Of a stretch of DNA of 64,000 bases, positions 54,126 to 63,888 are shown one piece after another (the first letter of the stretch is position 1; each line of letters starts with the position of its first letter). The position numbers and the translations under genes are program-made. This DNA comes from Mycobacterium sp. Aquia_216 (lineage in GTDB: Bacteria; Actinomycetota; Actinomycetes; Mycobacteriales; Mycobacteriaceae), in contig NZ_CP113529.1 in the NCBI RefSeq assembly GCF_026723865.1, positions 4,278,001-4,342,000 of the forward strand, written 5' to 3'. The notes beneath the pieces are model-generated. The model searched no databases. It had not been told where the DNA came from and saw only the letters and a list, made by a program, of their open reading frames with translations.

Positions 54126-54791
54126 ATGGTGTTGGATCGAGCTGTGGCAGATACGCAACCGCATCGCGGCAACCGACATGGGCGCAGCGAGGCCGCACGC
54201 GAGGCCATTTTGCGCGCCGCCGACGACCTGCTCGTCGAGAAGGGCTTCGCGGGCGTCACCGTCGAAGGGATCGCCAGGGCGGCGGGGGTGGCAAAACAGA
54301 CCGTTTACCGCTGGTGGAACTCTAAGACGGAAGTCCTGATGGACGCGTTCCTCGAAGATGCCGCCGCCGATCTGGAACCGCCCGATACGGGCAGCCTCGA
54401 GTCCGATCTGCGCGCACATCTGCACGACACGGCCCGATTTCTCATCTCAGACGATGCGGGCGCTGTGTATCGCGCACTCGTGGGGCAAGCGCAACACGAT
54501 GCGGAGCTCGCCCAAACATTTCGGGCCCGCTACCTGCATGATCAGCAGGTCCGGGACCAGAAGCCGTTTATTCGTGCGATTGCCCGCGGTGAGCTATCGG
54601 CCGAAACCGATGTGGCCTCGCTGGCAGAATGGCTCATCGGCCCGCTTCACTATCGGGTGATCGTGACGGGTGAATCGGTCGATGACACCTTCCTTGGCGC
54701 CATCGTCGATGACGTCCTATCGATGTGCCGTCGCTGGTCACCCGGGGATGCATCGCTGCAGAAGAAGCGCAACATGGCGCGGTCGGAGTGA
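54126..54791 (+). CDS. TetR-family transcriptional regulator
   Basis: The 221-residue protein has EAAREAILRAADDLLVEKGF, AGVTVEGIARAAGVAKQTVY and RWWNSKTEVLMDAFLED, a TetR helix-turn-helix, and a TetR_C domain with ISDDAGAVYRALVGQAQHD and ARYLHDQQVRDQKPFIRAIARGE. A GTG start would also fit, but the ATG at 54126 has AGAGTGAA upstream. It is divergent from the O-methyltransferase and probably represses both genes. Confidence 0.87.
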   Translation: MVLDRAVADTQPHRGNRHGRSEAAREAILRAADDLLVEKGFAGVTVEGIARAAGVAKQTVYRWWNSKTEVLMDAFLEDAAADLEPPDTGSLESDLRAHLHDTARFLISDDAGAVYRALVGQAQHDAELAQTFRARYLHDQQVRDQKPFIRAIARGELSAETDVASLAEWLIGPLHYRVIVTGESVDDTFLGAIVDDVLSMCRRWSPGDASLQKKRNMARSE

Positions 54792-55021
54792 GACGGGCTA
54801 ACCGAACAGATCTCGATGATTCTCGTGTGTGTCGAGCCATCGTTACCGGCGCTGTTGAGTTCGAACCCAAGGACCGTGATGCAAGATGAGCAGATGCAGC
54901 GCGATCTCCTGGCCAACTTTTGCGCACGCGCGCTCGACGAGCGACATTGCTGCCTCCCCCGCGCGGCCGACATGCGGGCTGGCCGAGGCAATTCCGCCGA
55001 TCCTGCGATGACGGCTGCCCC

Positions 55022-55498
55022 ATGAGCTCCCGCACCCTTGTCCGGCGTCGGCTCGACTACGTCCTGCTCCCGGCCTTCGTGCTCGGCGTCATCAACGCGC
55101 TCGTGTTGAGTCTGCCGGAAGCCCTCGGAATTCCTGTGGCCACTGACAGCCCGTGGCCACCCTTGCGGGCCTTGCACACCTGGGGTGTCGAGCAAGAACC
55201 GCAGCATCTCGTCATGCCGCCCGCCTTGCGGGCCTCGCTTTTGTACGACGGTTTCGTGCAACTTCCGCTGCTCGTCGTGCTCACCGTCGGCATCTGGAAG
55301 CTGAAATCGTGGCCGTGGCTGCCCGCACTGGCCATGGCCTACGCCGTCAGCGCGGTGGTGAACATGTACTTCTACTTCATGCAGACATTCCTCGGACCTG
55401 ACAGTCCCTCACACCTGGCGACCTACCTGCCGCTCAACCTCCCCTGGGTGATCGTGCCGCTGCTGGTGGCGTACCGGTTCTGGCCGCGCACAGCCTGA
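55022..55498 (+). CDS. EXPERA-domain-like membrane protein
   Basis: The 158-residue protein has about four membrane helices: LDYVLLPAFVLGVINALVLSL, LYDGFVQLPLLVVLTVGIW, WLPALAMAYAVSAVVNMYFYF and LPLNLPWVIVPLLVAYRF. The order, DGFVQLP and YLPLNLPWVIVP are like EXPERA/TMEM97-type proteins (sterol-related fold). A short frame at 54816 ends as ATGA on this start, but its protein is not convincing. Function unknown. Confidence 0.7.
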   Translation: MSSRTLVRRRLDYVLLPAFVLGVINALVLSLPEALGIPVATDSPWPPLRALHTWGVEQEPQHLVMPPALRASLLYDGFVQLPLLVVLTVGIWKLKSWPWLPALAMAYAVSAVVNMYFYFMQTFLGPDSPSHLATYLPLNLPWVIVPLLVAYRFWPRTA

Positions 55499-55793
55499 GA
55501 AGGAGGCGTTGCCAGCAACTGCCGCACATTTCGAAAGTGGATTCGTGGCCGCGGATAGAAACGCGGTCATCACCGGCCGGCGTCGCGCTGACACGAATCG
55601 GCTGTTCGGCGATCGTCGGGGACTATGTCATTGTCGGAGAGGCGGCAGGGTGCGGTAGGTCACCTATCGCCCACCAGACCACATCGACGTCTGCGCCGGT
55701 GGCGGTGGCGGCCACATCGGTTGCGACGCAAGGTCAATCGACGTGCACAGATCTCAATGGAACCGTTCGCACCGAGGTTTTCGCCATAGAGCT

Positions 55794-58724
55794 TTAGCGC
55801 TTTTTGACCAGTCCGCCCGGTGGGTTTTCGTCGACGTCGTTGAGGATCAGCGCGCGCACGGCGGGACGCGGTCCGTACGGTCGCAGCATGGTGCTGGCCG
55901 GCCGTGGACGCACGTGCTGCGGCCACCAGAACCAGCGCCCGAGCAAGGTGGCCAGCGACGGTGTCATGAACGACCGCACGATCAAGGTGTCGAACAACAG
56001 ACCCAGCGCGATCGTCGTACCCACCTGAGCCATCACCCGCAGCGGACTGAAGGCGAACGTGGCCATGGTGGCGGCGAACACCAGACCGGCGGCGGTCACC
56101 ACCGAGCCCGAACCGGCCATCGCGCGGATCGTCCCCGTCTTGAGCCCGGCGTAAATTTCCTCCTTGAACCTCGATATCAGCAGCAGGTTGTAGTCGGAGC
56201 CGACCGCCAGCAGCAGGATGACCGCCATCGCCAGCACCATCCAGTGCAACTTGATCCCCAGGATGTACTGCCACAGGAGCACGGACAGTCCGAACGAGGC
56301 GCCCAGCGACAGCAACACCGTGCCGACGATCACGCAGGCCGCAACCACACTTCGGGTGATCACCAACATGATGACGAAAATCAGTGTGGCCGCGGCAATT
56401 CCGGCGATCAACAGGTCGATGTCGGAGCCGTCGTGCATGTCCTTGTACGTCGCGGCGGTACCGCCGAGGTAGACGTTAGCGCCCTCCCAGGGCGTGCCCT
56501 TGATCGCCTCGTGCACGGCCTGCTTGATCGGCTCGATGTGGCTGACGCCTTCAGGAGTCGCCGGGTCGCCTTCGTGCGAGATGATCAACCGGACAGCGTG
56601 CCCGTCCGGCGAGATGAACTGTTTGAGACCCCGCGCGAAATCCGGGCTCTGGAACGCCTCTGGCGGAAGGTAGAACGTGTCGTCATTCTTGGATTTGTCG
56701 AAGGCGTCGCCCTGCGCGGTGGCATTGTCGGCCTGCGCTTTCGCCTGGTCGTTGAGACCCTTTGTGATCGCATAATTCGACATGATGGTGTCGAGGTTGT
56801 GCTGCTGGCTCTCGATCTGCGGCGGTATCAGCGCCACCAGCTTCGGCTGGATCTGATCCAGCTTGTCGAGATTCGCGCTGAGGTTCACGATGTTCTCAGC
56901 CACCTGGTCGATGCCGTCGAGCGCGTTGAAGACCGACCGGATTGCCCAGCAGGCCGGGATGTCGTAACAGTGCTTCTCCCAATAGAAGTAGCTACGGATC
57001 GGCCGGAGGAAGTCGTCGAAGTTCGCGATGTCGTCTCGCAACTTCTCGGTGATTTCCACGGTTTGCTTGGTGAGCTTGGTGGTTTCGTGGGTGGTGTTGC
57101 TCAGATCCTGGGTGACCTGCATCTGCTCATGCAGCGTTGCCATCGTTTTCTTAAGCTCGTCCGCCTGGTTCAGCAGGTTTCTCGCCTGCTCTTCCTGATA
57201 GTGCTGGGTCTGGAGCCGCCCCGCGGCTTGTGCACCCATCTGAAAACCGAGGGTGCTGTGGTCGAGCGGCGTGCCCAACGGCCGGGTGATGGTCTGGACC
57301 CGGCCGATACCGGGGATGTGGAAGATCGCTTTGGCGACCTTGTCCAGGACGATGAAGTCAGCCGGGTTACGCAGATCGTGATCGGTCTCGATCATCAACA
57401 ATTCGGGGTTCAGCCGAGCCTGGTTGAAGTGCCGGTCAGCAGCCGCATAACCGACATTGGCCGGAGTATCTGCCGGCAGGAAGTGGCGGGTGTCATAGTC
57501 CGTCTTGTAGCCGGGCAGAGCGAGCAGGCCGACCAATGCGGCGGCGATGGTCACCGCGAGAACCGGTGCGGGCCAGCGGACGATGGCCGTGCCGATGCGT
57601 CGCCAGCCCTGGGTCTGCAGCTTTCGCTTCGGGTCCAGCAGCTTAAAGAAAGTTGCCACGGTCAGAATCGCCGGTGCCAGAGTCAAGGCCGCGAGGACCG
57701 CGACCAGCATGCCGACGGCGCAGGGTATGCCGAGTGACGAAAAATACGGCAACCGGCAGAAGCTCAGGCAGTACATCGCGCCGGCGATGGTCAGCCCCGA
57801 CCCCAGCACGACGTGCGCCGTGCTGTGGAACATCGTGTAGAAGGCTTTCACGCGGTCTTCACCGAGGCCGCGGGCCTCGTGGTAGCGGCCGACCACAAAG
57901 ATCGCGTAGTCCGTTCCGGCCGCGATCGCCATCAGCACGAGCATGTTATTGGCGAACGTCGAAAGCCCCATGATGCCGTAGTTGCCCAGCGTCGCGACGA
58001 CACCGCGGGCCGCGGCCAATTCGATGAAGACCATGACCAGCATGATCAGCATGGTGACCACCGACCGATAGACGTACAGCAGCATCACGATAATCACGAG
58101 GAAGGTGACCATGGTGACCTTCGCAACGCCCTTCTCACCCGCGTGCGACTGATCGGCAAACAGCGGACCCGCCCCGGTGACGTAGGCCTTGATTCCGGGC
58201 GGCGCGGGCACCGAGTTGACGATTTTGCGGACGGCATCCGTGGATTCGCCGGACATGGCGCTGCCCATGTTGCCGGCGAGGTAGACCTGGACGTACGCGG
58301 CCTTCTGGTCGTGGCTCTGGGAACCCGCGGCGGTCAGCGGATCACTCCAGAAATCCTGGATGTGCTGAACGTGTTTCTTGTCCTGCTCGAGTCGCTTGAC
58401 GATCTCGTCGTAGTAGCGGTGCGCCTCCGCCCCCAGCGGCTTGTCGCCCTCCAGCAAGATCATCGCCGAACTATCGGTACTGAACTCTTTGAACGTCGAT
58501 CCGACGCGCATCATCGACTGGAACGACACCGCGTCCGTGGGACTCTGCGACACCGACTGCCTCTTGGAGACGACCTCCAGCTGCGGAGAGATGGTGTTGG
58601 TGACGAAGACCAGGCCCAACCACACCAGAACGATCGGCAACGCAAGCCGATGGATCATCCGCGGCAGGAACGGCGGGATCAGCGGCTGATCAACGCGCGG
58701 CACAGCCTCGGTGGCCTCGCTCAT
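55794..58724 (-). CDS. MmpL-family RND transporter (second copy)
   Basis: The 976-residue protein has the same design as the first copy: about 12 helices, [19 protein letters not shown] and [15 protein letters not shown] for the proton relay, and the outer-loop signature [28 protein letters not shown]. Residue-by-residue likeness to the first copy is high in these motifs but not in the loops, so the two are old paralogues in the MmpL4/5 group. The ATG overlaps the mmpS stop (ATGA). A strand-opposed frame of 664 codons over it is a GC artefact. Confidence 0.93.
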   Translation of the reverse strand: MSEATEAVPRVDQPLIPPFLPRMIHRLALPIVLVWLGLVFVTNTISPQLEVVSKRQSVSQSPTDAVSFQSMMRVGSTFKEFSTDSSAMILLEGDKPLGAEAHRYYDEIVKRLEQDKKHVQHIQDFWSDPLTAAGSQSHDQKAAYVQVYLAGNMGSAMSGESTDAVRKIVNSVPAPPGIKAYVTGAGPLFADQSHAGEKGVAKVTMVTFLVIIVMLLYVYRSVVTMLIMLVMVFIELAAARGVVATLGNYGIMGLSTFANNMLVLMAIAAGTDYAIFVVGRYHEARGLGEDRVKAFYTMFHSTAHVVLGSGLTIAGAMYCLSFCRLPYFSSLGIPCAVGMLVAVLAALTLAPAILTVATFFKLLDPKRKLQTQGWRRIGTAIVRWPAPVLAVTIAAALVGLLALPGYKTDYDTRHFLPADTPANVGYAAADRHFNQARLNPELLMIETDHDLRNPADFIVLDKVAKAIFHIPGIGRVQTITRPLGTPLDHSTLGFQMGAQAAGRLQTQHYQEEQARNLLNQADELKKTMATLHEQMQVTQDLSNTTHETTKLTKQTVEITEKLRDDIANFDDFLRPIRSYFYWEKHCYDIPACWAIRSVFNALDGIDQVAENIVNLSANLDKLDQIQPKLVALIPPQIESQQHNLDTIMSNYAITKGLNDQAKAQADNATAQGDAFDKSKNDDTFYLPPEAFQSPDFARGLKQFISPDGHAVRLIISHEGDPATPEGVSHIEPIKQAVHEAIKGTPWEGANVYLGGTAATYKDMHDGSDIDLLIAGIAAATLIFVIMLVITRSVVAACVIVGTVLLSLGASFGLSVLLWQYILGIKLHWMVLAMAVILLLAVGSDYNLLLISRFKEEIYAGLKTGTIRAMAGSGSVVTAAGLVFAATMATFAFSPLRVMAQVGTTIALGLLFDTLIVRSFMTPSLATLLGRWFWWPQHVRPRPASTMLRPYGPRPAVRALILNDVDENPPGGLVKKR

Positions 58725-59266
58725 GCGGACTTGTCCAGGCAGTAGACCATGGCATTGACGTTTTCGTTGGCGGGCGATTGATTAGCACCCTTGATCACCG
58801 CACCGCGCCCGTCATGGTTGTCCACGACGAAGTGGCAGGCGATCCAACTCCCGTCTCCTTGCGCTACCAGGTTTGCCGGGATGCCTGGCTTCGTTGACTT
58901 CAATACTGTGCTCCAGGGCAAGGGGACGTTGAGGGCCTGCTGCGGATGGGAGTTCTCGTCGAGGTAGTTGATGGTCGCCGTACTGCCCGGAGAGCCCCAG
59001 ACCTCGAGCGTGATGGTCTTGGCGTTGAACTGGTCGAGGACCTCGCCCGACGTGCCACCACCGAACGAACCGCTGTGGACGCCGAAGATGTCATGCAGCC
59101 GGTGCACGACGAACCCGGACAGCGCGACGACAGCGACGATCGTAAGCACCAGCCAGAACCGGCTGAACACGCCCTTCTTCTGGGTGCGCTGTGGGCCGAG
59201 TTTTTCCTCGGTGCTTGGGGGCACACTAGGAGCTAGCGACTCTCTCCATGGCTTGGTGGTCGTCAT
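58721..59266 (-). CDS. MmpS-family membrane protein (second copy)
   Basis: The 181-residue protein has a longer cytoplasmic start (about 35 residues with a basic end), a membrane helix ([21 protein letters not shown]) and the MmpS outer domain: [53 protein letters not shown] and VYCLDKSA. An insert between the last two strands is absent in the first copy. Upstream DNA has inverted-repeat and IdeR-like half-sites. Confidence 0.92.
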   Translation of the reverse strand: MTTTKPWRESLAPSVPPSTEEKLGPQRTQKKGVFSRFWLVLTIVAVVALSGFVVHRLHDIFGVHSGSFGGGTSGEVLDQFNAKTITLEVWGSPGSTATINYLDENSHPQQALNVPLPWSTVLKSTKPGIPANLVAQGDGSWIACHFVVDNHDGRGAVIKGANQSPANENVNAMVYCLDKSA

Positions 59267-59296
59267 GGGCGCTTTCCTAACCAGGGGCGAAGGCTA

Positions 59297-59340
59297 CTCA
59301 ACTAATTAGCTTAGAAGTAAGCTTAGGCACTCTAACCTAC
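59297..59340. promoter_or_regulatory. Inverted repeat and IdeR-like half-sites upstream of mmpS
   Basis: AGCTTA (59308-59313) and TAAGCT (59318-59323) form an inverted repeat, embedded in TTAGCTTAG, followed by TTAGG and CTAACCTA (about 59323-59338), which resemble halves of the mycobacterial IdeR box (TTAGGTTAG-G-CTAACCTAA). The spacing is not canonical. MmpS4/L4 of M. tuberculosis is iron-regulated, so iron control is plausible but unproven. Confidence 0.35.
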
Positions 59341-59635
59341 AACGGGATAGTCCGGCTTCACATCCCGAGCGAGCCGTCCGCAAAGTCAGACACTCTCCTG
59401 GGCCTCCGCTGCTTCGCCAAGGACAACTTGTGAAACACAGGTGCGGCGCAACGACAGTATCCACTGGCCATTAAGCGGTGCGCGACCGCCTGAGGCGCCA
59501 AGAGTGACGGCGCAGACGTCAATTTTGATACTGCTGCTCCCGACACACCGCGTGGGCACTAAGGGGATAGCGCAGCTCGCCGACATGTCCGACGAGGAGC
59601 GCCTCGAGTGGTTCATCAAGAACCACAACTTTTTT
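59341..59635. other. Intergenic stretch with a protein-like fragment
   Basis: A plus-strand frame from GTG 59504 reads GTKGIAQLADMSDEERLEWF, then IKNHNFF, before running antisense into the UvrA-like gene. The composition looks coding but no start signal or family is found; it may be a truncated gene. Confidence 0.3.
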
Positions 59636-62179
59636 TCATCGAAGAGCAGATGGCGCCAATCGCTTTGCCAGATACGGCGCCGTGCGGCTGTGTTTCGCCC
59701 GTGCCACCTTCTTGGGCGGGCCCGCCGCAACGACGCGACCACCGTCGCTACCGGCTCCCGGTCCCAGGTCAATCACCCAGTCCGCACCCGCGACCATCCG
59801 CATATCGTGTTCGGCCACCACCACGGTATTGCCCGCGTCGACCAGGCGGTGCAGTTGACGATCGAGCAGATCCACATCGGCGGGGTGAAGCCCGGTGGTC
59901 GGCTCGTCGAGGACGTAGAGGGTGTGCCCTCGCCGGGGTCTCTGCAGTTCGGAGGCGAGCTTGATCCGCTGCGCCTCGCCACCTGACAGCTCGGTCGCGG
60001 GCTGTCCGAGACGCAGATATCCCAGTCCGACCTCTCGCAGCGTGGTCAGGCTCCGCGCTGCGTTGGCGACGTCGGCAAGAAACTCCGAGGCCTCATCGAC
60101 GGTCATCGCGAGGACGTCGGCGACCGTACGGTCCCGATAGCGCACTTCCAGCGTCTCGTCGGAGTAACGCGCTCCTTTGCATGCCGGGCAGGTCGCGTAA
60201 GTGCCTGGCAGGAACAACAATTCGACCGACACAAACCCCTCCCCCTGACAGGTGGGGCAGCGACCTTCGGCCACGTTGAAGGAAAACCTGCCCGCTGTCC
60301 AACCGCGGCGGCGCGCCTGCGGGGTCGCAGCGAATTCGCGGCGCACGGCGTCGAACAAGCCGGTGTAGGTCGCCAGCGTCGAGCGCGGCGTGCGTCCGAT
60401 CGGGCGCTGGTCGACTGATACCAGTCGGTTGATCTCCTCGATCCCCGCTGCCGTCACACCGACGCTCGCGTCGTGATCGAGATCGACGACGCTTGTGTCG
60501 GCTTCGTCGTCGGATTCGGCCGGCTCGGCCGGGCGTCCCGTCCCGAGATGGCCGTTCACGACATCACCGAGGACCTTGACGACGAGCGTCGACTTGCCTG
60601 AACCGGACACGCCGGTGACGGCGGTGTACACACCAAGTGGCAGGTCCACGTCGAGGTTTCTCAAGTTGTGGAAGCAGATCCCGCGCAGCCGCAGCCGCCC
60701 GGACTGCCTGCGGGGTTCACGACACGGCGGCGTGGCCTCCTCGAAAAGGTACCTACGAGTGACCGAGCCCTCGATGTCGGCGAGACCCGGCACCGGCCCG
60801 CTGTAGAGCACGTTCCCGCCCAGCTCCCCTGCCCCAGGTCCAACGTCGACGATCCAATCGGCACGGCGAACGACGTCCATGTCGTGCTCGACCACGAATA
60901 TCGAGTTGCCGGCGCGCCGCAGGCGGTCAAGCACGTCGAGTAGCGGTTCGGCGTCCGCGGGATGCAGTCCCGCCGACGGCTCGTCGAGCACATACAGCAC
61001 GCCGAATAAGCCGGCGCGCAGTTGAGTGGCCAGCCGCAACCGCTGCAGTTCGCCGGGCGACACCGTCGGAGTGCGGCGACATAGCGAGAGATAACCGAGG
61101 CCGAGATCGATGAGTATCTGCAGGCGCGCGACGAGATCGGCGGCGATCATGGTCGCCACTTCGGTCAGCTCACCGGAATTCGTTGACTCGTACGCGGCGG
61201 CGGTATCGGTCCGAGAAGCCGTCGGCCGCAACGTATCAGCCAGGTCGGCCAACGGCATCGCAGCGTAGTCGGCGATGGTCCGCCCGGCGAATGTCACCTT
61301 CAACGCCTCCGCACGCAGCCCGGAGCCGCCGCATAATGGGCACTCGACGCTGTCGACGAATTGCAGTACGCGGCGCCGCATCGTCGCGCTATGGGAGTTG
61401 GCCAACGTGTGGCGGACGTGGCGTTCGGCGCTGGAGAATGTGCCGTTGTAGTAATAATCGGCCTGCACGGGGTGCTGGCTCGGGTCGATTTCGACTGTTG
61501 GTTGCTCGTCGGTGAACAGAATCCAATTGCGTTGACGCTTAGGAAGTTTGCGCCATGGCTTGTCGATGTCGTACCCCAGCGTGACGAGGATGTCACGTAG
61601 GTTTTGGCCCTGCCACGCACCCGGCCATGCGGCAACCGCGCCTTCGCGGATGGTCAGCAACGGGTCTGGTACCAGTGTCTCTTCGGTTACCCGATGGATT
61701 CGTCCCAGCCCGTGGCATTCGGGGCACGCCCCAACCGCGGTGTTCGGGGAGAACGCATCGGAGTCCAGTCGTTCCGTGGCTCCCGGCGGGTAGGTCCCGG
61801 CGCGGGAGAACAGCATCCTCAGCAAATTAGACAGAGTGGTGACGGTGCCGACCGTCGACCGCGACGTCGCCGAACCCCGGCGCTGCTGCAATGCGACCGC
61901 GGGCGGTAGCCCGGTGATGTCATCTACCTTCGGTGCGCCGGTTGGCAACAGCAAGCGGCGGGCGTACGGAGCGACCGATTCAAAGTAGCGGCGCTGGGCC
62001 TCGGCATAGATGGTCCCGAAGGCCAACGACGATTTGCCGGATCCGGAGATCCCCGTGAACGCGACCAGCGCATCACGCGGCGCCACGACATCCACACCTC
62101 GTAGGTTGTGGACCCGCGTCCCGTAAACGCGCACACAAGGGTCGATGTCATCCGTGCGTCTGTAGGACATCTCTGTCAT
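59636..62179 (-). CDS. UvrA2-like ABC ATPase (excinuclease subunit A paralogue)
   Basis: The 847-residue protein has two UvrA-type ATPase halves. Walker A is GISGSGKSSLAFGTIYAE and GVSGSGKSTLV; signature ELSGGEAQRIKLASEL in the second half and SPGELQRLRLATQL in the first; Walker B is VLYVLDEPSAGLH and TLYVLDEPTTGLH. Zinc-type pairs CPECHGLG, CPLCGGSG and CPTCQGEG...CPACKG are kept. At under 850 residues it is shorter than UvrA (~970), consistent with the UvrA2/DrrC-like class that lacks the UvrB-binding domain and is linked to tolerance of DNA-binding drugs. The start is ATG 62179 or 62170. Confidence 0.88.
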   Translation of the reverse strand: MTEMSYRRTDDIDPCVRVYGTRVHNLRGVDVVAPRDALVAFTGISGSGKSSLAFGTIYAEAQRRYFESVAPYARRLLLPTGAPKVDDITGLPPAVALQQRRGSATSRSTVGTVTTLSNLLRMLFSRAGTYPPGATERLDSDAFSPNTAVGACPECHGLGRIHRVTEETLVPDPLLTIREGAVAAWPGAWQGQNLRDILVTLGYDIDKPWRKLPKRQRNWILFTDEQPTVEIDPSQHPVQADYYYNGTFSSAERHVRHTLANSHSATMRRRVLQFVDSVECPLCGGSGLRAEALKVTFAGRTIADYAAMPLADLADTLRPTASRTDTAAAYESTNSGELTEVATMIAADLVARLQILIDLGLGYLSLCRRTPTVSPGELQRLRLATQLRAGLFGVLYVLDEPSAGLHPADAEPLLDVLDRLRRAGNSIFVVEHDMDVVRRADWIVDVGPGAGELGGNVLYSGPVPGLADIEGSVTRRYLFEEATPPCREPRRQSGRLRLRGICFHNLRNLDVDLPLGVYTAVTGVSGSGKSTLVVKVLGDVVNGHLGTGRPAEPAESDDEADTSVVDLDHDASVGVTAAGIEEINRLVSVDQRPIGRTPRSTLATYTGLFDAVRREFAATPQARRRGWTAGRFSFNVAEGRCPTCQGEGFVSVELLFLPGTYATCPACKGARYSDETLEVRYRDRTVADVLAMTVDEASEFLADVANAARSLTTLREVGLGYLRLGQPATELSGGEAQRIKLASELQRPRRGHTLYVLDEPTTGLHPADVDLLDRQLHRLVDAGNTVVVAEHDMRMVAGADWVIDLGPGAGSDGGRVVAAGPPKKVARAKHSRTAPYLAKRLAPSALR

Positions 62180-62214
62180 CGTGCTCGGACGGGTACCCGT
62201 GCCGCGGCCACGCA

Positions 62215-62415
62215 AGCACGATGCGGACACGACACCGGCCGATGCGACCGATCCATCAGGCCCTCAAGGCCGCCGGCCTCGTTCCGGGCGAACCAGCTGT
62301 GCAACGTCTGCCGCAATACCCCAAACTTCTCGGGAGCCTGCGACACCGACAACCCATCGGCAATCACCGCCAACAAGCCGCATACCTCTGCTCGGCCATG
62401 CTCACCTCGCTCATC
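62215..62415 (-). pseudogene. IS481-type transposase remnant (N-terminal helix-turn-helix)
   Basis: On the minus strand ATG at about 62401 begins MAEQRYAACWR, then a stop. One base over, the frame reads LAVIADGLSVSQAPEKFGVL, RQTLHSWFARNEAGGLEGLM and DRSHRPVSCPHR, the DNA-binding start of IS481/IS3-group transposases. The DDE catalytic part is missing: the sequence runs straight into the start of the UvrA2-like gene. It is frameshifted and cut short, so inactive. Confidence 0.7.
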
Positions 62416-62527
62416 TAGGGAGTGTCAAGGATCAGCCGAAATAACTGTCAACCATCAGCCGAAACACCGTGAGGCACCACCCGAAGGCAACATGTCAAGC
62501 AACAGCCGAGGTCATACACTTTTACGG

Positions 62528-62574
62528 TGGGGCGGGCGGGGCTCGAACCCGCGACCAACGGATTATGAGTCCGT
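62528..62574 (-). repeat. tRNA 3' half (CAT anticodon), probable attachment-site core
   Basis: Minus strand: anticodon stem-loop ACGGA-CTCATAA-TCCGT (anticodon CAT), then TTGGTC, T arm GCGGG-TTCGAGC-CCCGC, and an acceptor-like CCGCCCC A. The sequence upstream, where the D arm should be, is unrelated. The 5' half of the tRNA is thus missing. A 3' tRNA piece of about 46 bases next to a recombinase gene is the mark of an integrative element junction. Confidence 0.7.
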
Positions 62575-62859
62575 ATCCGGCGTTGCTAGCGTCGGACCAG
62601 CAAGCATCAGTGAATCTTCCACGGATTCATTCTGGACAGTTAAACCCCTTGTTATTCAATCTCTTTCAACGATTGCAAGCAATCAATCAAGCTGTTAGTC
62701 AGCAAACTTGCAGGTGGGAGCGGCGTTAGCTGGGTCAACACGCCATGTTGACGACATGTTGACGGGCGGTCCGAGCTGAACAAGTTTGCTGATTCAAAAC
62801 CCAAGGTTGAACCCGCGCGCCATCCACCAGGGCGGGGGGTGGGTAGCTAGTATCTGCGC
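62575..62859. other. Non-coding start of the right-hand element
   Basis: No gene is supported. AT content rises relative to the left side of the tRNA fragment, consistent with entering foreign DNA. Confidence 0.35.
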
Positions 62860-63888
62860 GTGTCAGATGGCGAGGACCGCGCAATCAGTAGCAGACTTCT
62901 ATCATTTGGTCCGGTCAAAACCTTTAAGAGCTTTGGCCCGGTGAGCAAGTGGACGCTAACTTGTATGTTTCTGTCCGGTTGGATTCTGCTCTACGCATTG
63001 ATCAAAGAGGATCTGAGTAAATCAGAATGGTGGCATAGCCTTTCATACATACCCAATATTGCTGCGGGCCTGACAGGTTTTCTTATCGGCGCGCCGGTTG
63101 CCCTAGTCTTATTGGCAAGCTTCACCATCGAACGCGAAGAGCGAACAGCGCTTGATAGAGCCAACCGTTTAACAACCTTCGCGTGGACCCAGCTCCGCGA
63201 CGAGATCAACGACCTATGTTCCGAGTCGCGGTTCTATGGCCTTCGTTTCGATGCAGCAAGCGTGTATGACGGATATCGCGTAGTTATCCAGGAATTTGAA
63301 AGGTACCGGATCAGTCCTCATACAGACCACGATTTTGATGAACTACAAGCTCACTTACGTCAACAATTGCCGAATTGGGTAGACGCTTTGAATACCGTCA
63401 CCCAAAGCGTCGGAACGCATAAACAAATACAACTCCGTTGGTCTGCGATTCTCGCCAATTGGAGCACGCTAGACCAATACGTCCGGTTGCAGCGGCTAGA
63501 ACGAAGTCTGCCGTGGTTTGATTACGTAGTCCATGCAGACATACGTAATCGTCTCTCCGCAATCGAAAATCCGGTTAGCAGGTTTTCCGCGATCCATGAT
63601 GAGGGCGCTACAAGCTCCTATTCGAATATGTCTGCGTGCTATAGGCGGGCAAGCGAATGCTCGTACCTGAGTAAAGAAAGTTTCGATAAATACTTTCTCG
63701 GTGCAGGCAGCGGTGCTATAGGATTTCCTTGGCAGGCGAATCTCGATTACCCGAAGGAAGCCAGCATAGCGGTCACGGCGTTATCCGAACTCAAAGCTGC
63801 CGTGGAGCTAGTCGACGAAGAAAACTGGCCCGCAGCCGCCAGCACGCCTACCGAAAAGCCGTCAACCCGACCGCTTGGCTTCAATTGA
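62860..63888 (+). CDS. Two-helix membrane protein of unknown function
   Basis: The 342-residue protein has two membrane segments (WTLTCMFLSGWILLYALI, about 31-48, and IAAGLTGFLIGAPVALVLLASF, about 67-88) and then a long soluble region rich in helices (RANRLTTFAWTQLRDEINDL, LRWSAILANWSTLDQYVRLQ). No catalytic motif is seen. The start is GTG 62860. Codons are AT-richer than in core genes, so it is part of the imported element. The last 27 bases overlap the convergent recombinase gene. Confidence 0.7.
   Translation: MSDGEDRAISSRLLSFGPVKTFKSFGPVSKWTLTCMFLSGWILLYALIKEDLSKSEWWHSLSYIPNIAAGLTGFLIGAPVALVLLASFTIEREERTALDRANRLTTFAWTQLRDEINDLCSESRFYGLRFDAASVYDGYRVVIQEFERYRISPHTDHDFDELQAHLRQQLPNWVDALNTVTQSVGTHKQIQLRWSAILANWSTLDQYVRLQRLERSLPWFDYVVHADIRNRLSAIENPVSRFSAIHDEGATSSYSNMSACYRRASECSYLSKESFDKYFLGAGSGAIGFPWQANLDYPKEASIAVTALSELKAAVELVDEENWPAAASTPTEKPSTRPLGFN

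Noticed and set aside
54816..55025. 69-codon frame ending as ATGA on the EXPERA-like gene start
   Set aside because: The overlap is attractive, but the product has no family likeness or ribosome binding site, and composition is weak.
55743..57737. 664-codon plus-strand frame
   Set aside because: It runs antisense through the second mmpL gene. Its product is rich in Arg, Gln and His without domains, while the minus strand has all MmpL motifs.
59323..59341. Full IdeR box
   Set aside because: The right half (CTAACCTA) matches well but the left half is out of register, so it is reported only as half-sites.
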